Below are positions 14,546 through 18,119 of a DNA stretch of 18,119 nt, piece after piece. Under the pieces are notes generated by a model. That model worked only from the letters and a program-made list of their open reading frames with translations, was not told the DNA's origin and made no database searches. Each line of letters starts with the position of its first letter. Position 1 is the first letter of the stretch. Origin of the DNA: an uncultured Dorea sp. (GTDB taxonomy: Bacteria; Bacillota; Clostridia; Lachnospirales; Lachnospiraceae); NCBI GenBank assembly GCA_910579925.1, contig CAJTVY010000056.1:1-18119 (forward strand). Direction: 5' to 3'. The position numbers were made by a program, and so were the translations under genes.

Positions 14546-16249
14546 ATGGATAGAGAGGAATGCAGAAGAATGATTATGTCGGAAGACTATGTGGATTTAA
14601 TTTCTCCGATTTACAGAGCAATGGATGCCGGGGAGGCCGAGCAGGAAGGGGCCTGCGTTCAGAATATGGACTTCGGGTTCCAGGCGATTTACGTGAACAA
14701 AACGGCCTTAGAGCCTCTGTCCCTGGAAAATTACCGCTATAATTCCATACCGAACTGTTATCAGCTAATGGATCTGGAAGCGATGGATGAGGCGGGAATC
14801 AGCGTGGTACAGAGTTATCCCACGCTGAATCTTATGGGAAGCGGAATTATGGTAGGGATTCTGGATACCGGAATTGATTACCGGAATCCCCTGTTTCGGA
14901 ATATCGACGGTTCTACGAGGATAGCGGGAATCTGGGATCAGACGATCCAGGACGGTACGCTTCCGGAAGGACTGGATTACGGAAGTGAATATACAGAGGA
15001 AATGATCAACGAGGCGCTGCGCAATGATAATCCGCTGGACATCGTACCCAGTATGGATGTGGAGGGGCATGGAACGTTCATTGCCAGCGTTGCGGCTGGC
15101 GGTGCGGATCTGGAACATCGGTTTATCGGCGCTGCCCCAGAGGCAACCCTGGTTGTCGTGAAGCTGAAACCGGCGAAATCATATCTGAAGCAATTCTACG
15201 TTATCCGACAGGAAGCGACCTGTTTCCAGGAAAATGATATTATGCTTGCGATGAAATATATGAATGGTCTTGCGCGGAAACGTAAAATGCCGCTGGTTAT
15301 GTGCGTGGCTCTGGGGACCAATCTTGGAGGGCATAACGGAACCTCTCTTCTGTCGAATATGCTGGATGCCTATTCCTCAGTATTGAACCGCAGCGTGGTG
15401 GTCAGCGCAGGAAACGGTGCAATACAGCGGCAGCATTTTTTTAAGAAATTTGCCAGTATGGATGAAACGGCGGAGGCTGAGATCCGGGTGGGAGAAGGTG
15501 TGGAAGGTTTTGTAGCGGAGTTATGGACAACGGTTCCGAATGTAATGACTGTGGCATTTACCTCTCCTTCCGGGGAACGGACAGGATATATTACGCTCAA
15601 ACAGGGGCAGGAGTATCAGGAATCTTTTGTGTTCGACCGGACGGAAGTGGAAGTGGAGTACCGGCTGCTGCTTGAGAACAATGATTCCCAACTGATCTTT
15701 ATGCGGTTCATAAATCCTTCTCCCGGCGTATGGAGAATCAGCGTCAAGCCGGTACGGGTATCCGACGGCAAGGTTCATATATGGCTTCCGGTCCAGGAAT
15801 TTTTATCTGGAGAAGTGAATTTTCTGGAAGCGAATCCAGATACGACACTGGCAGAACCAGGCAGCAGTCTCATAGCGATGACGGTGGCGTTCTATAATGG
15901 TGTTGATAAATCTGTTGCTATTAATTCTGGAAGAGGGTATACTAGAGATGAAAGGATAAAGCCGGATTTTGCGGTGCCCGGAGTCCTGGTGTCCGGAGCG
16001 GGACTTAACAACGAATTTGTGGTCCGAAGCGGTTCCAGCGTAGCGGCAGGGATTGCGGCGGGGGCGGTGGCTCTTCTGATGGAATGGGTTCTTGCGGACG
16101 AGGAAGCATGGGGAGTTAATTCCAGTCAGATCCGGAATATCATTCTGCTCGGAGCAGAACAGAGACCGGGGATGGAGAGCCCGAATAGGGAATGGGGATA
16201 CGGGGCGATGAACCTGTACCGCTCTCTGGATATCCTTCGCCGGTTGTAG
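14546..16249 (+). CDS. Csp-like subtilisin-family (S8) serine protease
   Basis: A 567-residue S8 protease without a signal peptide, resembling clostridial germination proteases (CspB type) that activate spore-cortex hydrolases. Numbering from ATG 14546: short N-terminal prodomain-like region (about 1-90); catalytic Asp107 in ILDTGID; His175 in EGHGT; oxyanion Asn290 in SAGN; an inserted beta-rich (jelly-roll-like) region about 300-440; catalytic Ser498 in SGSSVAAG, where GSS replaces the usual GTS. The triad is complete, so it should be active. The start is uncertain: ATG 14546 has GGGGTG 6 nt upstream but inside the terminator; ATG 14570 or 14576 has AGAGAGG nearby; GTG 14537 lies in the hairpin. 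No sleB or other germination genes adjoin it. A general intracellular protease is an alternative. Confidence 0.88.
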   Translation: MDREECRRMIMSEDYVDLISPIYRAMDAGEAEQEGACVQNMDFGFQAIYVNKTALEPLSLENYRYNSIPNCYQLMDLEAMDEAGISVVQSYPTLNLMGSGIMVGILDTGIDYRNPLFRNIDGSTRIAGIWDQTIQDGTLPEGLDYGSEYTEEMINEALRNDNPLDIVPSMDVEGHGTFIASVAAGGADLEHRFIGAAPEATLVVVKLKPAKSYLKQFYVIRQEATCFQENDIMLAMKYMNGLARKRKMPLVMCVALGTNLGGHNGTSLLSNMLDAYSSVLNRSVVVSAGNGAIQRQHFFKKFASMDETAEAEIRVGEGVEGFVAELWTTVPNVMTVAFTSPSGERTGYITLKQGQEYQESFVFDRTEVEVEYRLLLENNDSQLIFMRFINPSPGVWRISVKPVRVSDGKVHIWLPVQEFLSGEVNFLEANPDTTLAEPGSSLIAMTVAFYNGVDKSVAINSGRGYTRDERIKPDFAVPGVLVSGAGLNNEFVVRSGSSVAAGIAAGAVALLMEWVLADEEAWGVNSSQIRNIILLGAEQRPGMESPNREWGYGAMNLYRSLDILRRL

Positions 16250-16309
16250 TCTGAAGTTACAGGAGTACGGCAGACCGGGCAGAAAAAGAAAGAAAAGGAG
16301 AAGATAAAC

Positions 16310-16600
16310 ATGGCAGATTTTTTTGGTGAACTGGGAAAGAAGATTTCAGATACTGCAAGCGATATCAGCAGAAAGGCAGAAGAGACGTTTGAGATTCAGA
16401 AGATTAAAAGCGATATCCGTTCCTTGAAACGGTCCAATGAGAGAGACTTAAAGGATATCGGGCAGATGGTTTACGAGAAGTTTCAGAAGGGCGAAGTGGA
16501 TGACACGGAGTACATTTCTCTGTGCGAGGAGATTGAGAAGCGAGAAGAAGAGATTGAGAAGCAGGAAGAGCAGATTGTGAAGATCAAAGAGGAGAGTTAG
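16310..16600 (+). CDS. Small charged coiled-coil protein
   Basis: A 96-residue protein, no TM segment or signal. Residues 1-30 (ADFFGELGKKISDTASDISR) look like an amphipathic helix. Residues 28-96 are helical and rich in Glu and Lys with coiled-coil-like heptads, ending in repeated EEIEKREEEIEKQEEQIVK. The N-terminus resembles clostridial proteins with a similar helix followed by a zinc ribbon, but here there is no second Cys pair. It has a strong ribosome binding site (AGGAG 16296-16300, 9 nt before ATG), 60 nt after the subtilase, and its stop is 1 nt before the LspA-like gene. Function unknown. Confidence 0.75.
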   Translation: MADFFGELGKKISDTASDISRKAEETFEIQKIKSDIRSLKRSNERDLKDIGQMVYEKFQKGEVDDTEYISLCEEIEKREEEIEKQEEQIVKIKEES

Positions 16601-16601
16601 A

Positions 16602-17081
16602 ATGCTTTCTGTTATGCTGGTATTATTTGCAATTCTCCTGGGGACGGACGTAGTCATTAAGAAACGGGTGGACGAGGAACTGAACCTGGGAGAGGAGCGG
16701 GAACTTCGAAGCAGTAAGTTCTTGATTCGGAAAGTGTATAACAAGGGATTTCTGCTGAATCTGTATGATCAGCATCCGGAGACAGTCAGGATTCTGTCTG
16801 TACTGGCTGGCGCTGGGGTCCTGGCCTGGGATTGTCTGACATTTGCAAAGAAGCATAATTATGTCAGAAAAGCGGGCATGACCCTTGTAAGCGCCGGAGC
16901 GGCAAGCAACCTGTTCGACAGACTGGTAAGAGGCAGAGTGGTTGACTATATTGGATTTCGCACGCAGAAGAAGTTCCTTGGGAGAATAACGGCGAATCTG
17001 GGGGACGTATATCTTGCTGTCGGAAGCGTCCTGGTGATGGCAGGAGAGGTATTCGGCGCATTGCTGCCGGGAAGGAAATAG
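16602..17081 (+). CDS. Divergent signal peptidase II (LspA)-like membrane protease
   Basis: A 159-residue membrane protein with about four hydrophobic segments (about 2-18, 61-80, 90-103, 131-153), the LspA size and layout. Family motifs are present in weakened form: TDVVIKKRV (15-23) for the DQxTK region, VYNKGFLLN (45-53) for the NxGxAF region, SNLFDRLVRGRVVDYIGF (102-119) with catalytic-type Asp106, and ANLGDVYLAVG (131-141) with the second catalytic-type Asp135. LspA cuts lipoprotein signal peptides after lipidation. Divergence suggests a paralogue, perhaps with a narrower substrate set. ATG follows the upstream stop by 1 nt, with AGAGGAGAG ahead, so it is coupled to the coiled-coil gene. 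I did not assign lspA because a canonical copy may exist elsewhere. Confidence 0.75.
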   Translation: MLSVMLVLFAILLGTDVVIKKRVDEELNLGEERELRSSKFLIRKVYNKGFLLNLYDQHPETVRILSVLAGAGVLAWDCLTFAKKHNYVRKAGMTLVSAGAASNLFDRLVRGRVVDYIGFRTQKKFLGRITANLGDVYLAVGSVLVMAGEVFGALLPGRK

Positions 17082-17096
17082 TCTTTCAGCTTTTAT

Positions 17097-18032
17097 TTAT
17101 AATTGAAAGAAATCCTTGATCTGTCTCAGGACGATTTTCATGAGCCGCGTCCTGGATTCTATACTTGCCCAGGCGATATGGGGCGTGATGAACAGCCGTC
17201 TGCTGTCCTTGATCCGAAGGAGCGGACTATCCGGGCTCATAGGCTCGATACACAATACATCAAGCCCTGCGGCAGCGATTTCCTGATGTTCAATGGCCCA
17301 GGCAAGGTCGGGTTCCACAACAATGGGGCCTCTGCCAAGATTCAGAAAAATACAGGAGGTCTTCATTTTGGAAAATGCACAGGAATCAATCAGATTCTCT
17401 GTGTATTCATTCAGCGGCGCATGGACAGAGATTATGTCGGATGTGGTAAGTAACGTATCCATGTTGACCTGACGGTATCCCTTCTGTGGGGCGTTGCCGG
17501 AGGGCGAGGTATAGATAACATGTGCGCCGAAAGCTTCTGCAATGACGGCCACCTGTCTTCCGATGCTGCCAAGTCCGATGATGCCCCAGGTCTTATCTTT
17601 CAATTCACAAAAATGTTCTTCAAAATGGGTAAAAGACGTGTCGCTTGCGTAACGCCCTTCTTTTACATAATCATCATAATATCTTAGCTTTTCCAGCAGA
17701 TAGAACAGCATGGCAAATGTGTGCTGGGCAACGGAATCCGTAGAGTATCCCGCAACATTTCTCCAGGCAATGTTACGGCTGTTCAGATAGTCTTTGTCCA
17801 GATTGTTGGTTCCGGTAGCAGTAACGCAGACCAGTTTTAAAGCTTTTGCCTCTCCTAAAGTCTTTGCATCAATCCGCACCTTATTAAGGACAATGACGTC
17901 TGCATCTTTAACCCGTTCGGGCACCTCGTCGGGAGAGGAGAAGGGATACTTTACCACTTCGCCTAACTGACTGTAGGGGGTCAGGTCAATATCTTCGCCG
18001 ATGGTACGGACATCTAAAAATACGATCTTCAT
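17097..18032 (-). CDS. D-isomer-specific 2-hydroxyacid dehydrogenase
   Basis: A 311-residue NAD(P)-dependent oxidoreductase that interconverts a D-2-hydroxyacid and its 2-oxoacid. The Rossmann motif is GLGSIGRQ (153-160). Catalytic residues are Arg234 (NLGRGPIV), Glu263 (LDVLCIEP) and His285 (TPHIAWAS), all present. The end of the second beta strand reads VIYTSPSG with no acidic residue where NAD-specific members carry Asp, so NADPH use is possible. Closest type by feel is the hydroxypyruvate/glyoxylate reductase (HprA-like) group; substrate cannot be set from sequence. AAGAGGAA lies 5 nt upstream of ATG 18032. It lies 34 nt after the tRNA-Gly gene on the same strand with no terminator between, and converges on the LspA-like gene 15 nt away. 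Confidence 0.92.
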   Translation of the reverse strand: MKIVFLDVRTIGEDIDLTPYSQLGEVVKYPFSSPDEVPERVKDADVIVLNKVRIDAKTLGEAKALKLVCVTATGTNNLDKDYLNSRNIAWRNVAGYSTDSVAQHTFAMLFYLLEKLRYYDDYVKEGRYASDTSFTHFEEHFCELKDKTWGIIGLGSIGRQVAVIAEAFGAHVIYTSPSGNAPQKGYRQVNMDTLLTTSDIISVHAPLNEYTENLIDSCAFSKMKTSCIFLNLGRGPIVVEPDLAWAIEHQEIAAAGLDVLCIEPMSPDSPLLRIKDSRRLFITPHIAWASIESRTRLMKIVLRQIKDFFQL

Positions 18033-18065
18033 TGGAATTCCTCTTCTTTCTGAAAATAAAAAATA

Positions 18066-18119
18066 AGCGGGTGATGGGAATCGAACCCACGTATCTAGCT
18101 TGGAAGGCTAGTGTTCTAC
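18066..18119 (-). tRNA. tRNA-Gly (anticodon UCC), 5' part beyond the window
   Basis: Read on the minus strand: the D-arm end, a perfect anticodon stem CTAGC/GCTAG around loop CTTCCAA (anticodon TCC at plus-strand 18102-18104), T arm GTGGG-TTCGATT-CCCAT, acceptor strand CACCCGC and discriminator T (typical of glycine). CCA is not encoded. The gene runs off the right edge of the window. Confidence 0.93.

Noticed and set aside
17082..17110. TCTTTCA/TGAAAGA inverted repeat between the converging LspA-like and dehydrogenase genes
   Set aside because: Only 7 AT-rich pairs with a 15-nt loop, overlapping the dehydrogenase coding end and lacking a T run; not a convincing terminator.

Overview
The window reads as a chromosomal segment of a Gram-positive anaerobe of the Clostridia, most likely family Lachnospiraceae. 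Supporting points are strong AGGAGG-type ribosome binding sites, a perfect CIRCE element, a LigA variant and a DUF5721-type protein of kinds I associate with that family, and a Csp-like subtilase of the type used by spore formers. I cannot name the species.

Layout. (1) 1-2380: CIRCE element, sigma-A promoter, structured leader, htpG (Hsp90) and its terminator. (2) 2341-4039: an AT-rich cassette unlike its surroundings. It is bounded by a roughly 54-bp inverted repeat (about 87% identical by hand alignment) and holds a consensus promoter, a compact structured leader (candidate NAD+-II type riboswitch), a PnuC-family nicotinamide riboside transporter, a Nim-like flavin split-barrel protein and a very long hairpin. 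(3) 4049-6790, minus strand: a dCache methyl-accepting chemotaxis protein, a 143-bp highly structured MITE-like element, and a DUF5721-type gene. (4) 6852-14545, plus strand: one tightly packed unit from a consensus promoter to a strong intrinsic terminator. It holds SGNH hydrolase, MBOAT acyltransferase, DHHW/AlgX-like protein, rluF-like pseudouridine synthase, ligA and a divergent clpX. (5) 14546-17081: a Csp-like subtilisin whose ribosome binding site lies inside the preceding terminator hairpin, a small coiled-coil protein and a divergent signal peptidase II (LspA)-like protein. (6) 17097-18119, minus strand: a D-2-hydroxyacid dehydrogenase preceded by the 3' part of tRNA-Gly(UCC).

How the genes fit together. 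The first three genes of the long unit look like a cell-surface glycan or polymer O-acetylation machine: the MBOAT protein moves acetyl across the membrane and two membrane-anchored SGNH-fold proteins act outside. They overlap into housekeeping functions (rRNA modification, DNA ligation, proteolysis), so surface modification and housekeeping genes probably share transcripts. HtpG appears to be under HrcA heat-shock control. The pnuC-nim cassette looks like imported cargo that brought its own promoter, leader control and terminator.

The points most worth following are the transposase-free cassette with its inverted repeats, the pnuC leader RNA, the ClpX paralogue with an altered RKH loop, the terminator/ribosome-binding-site overlap before the subtilase, and the MITE-like element. 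I see no CRISPR array, transposase, integrase or phage gene.
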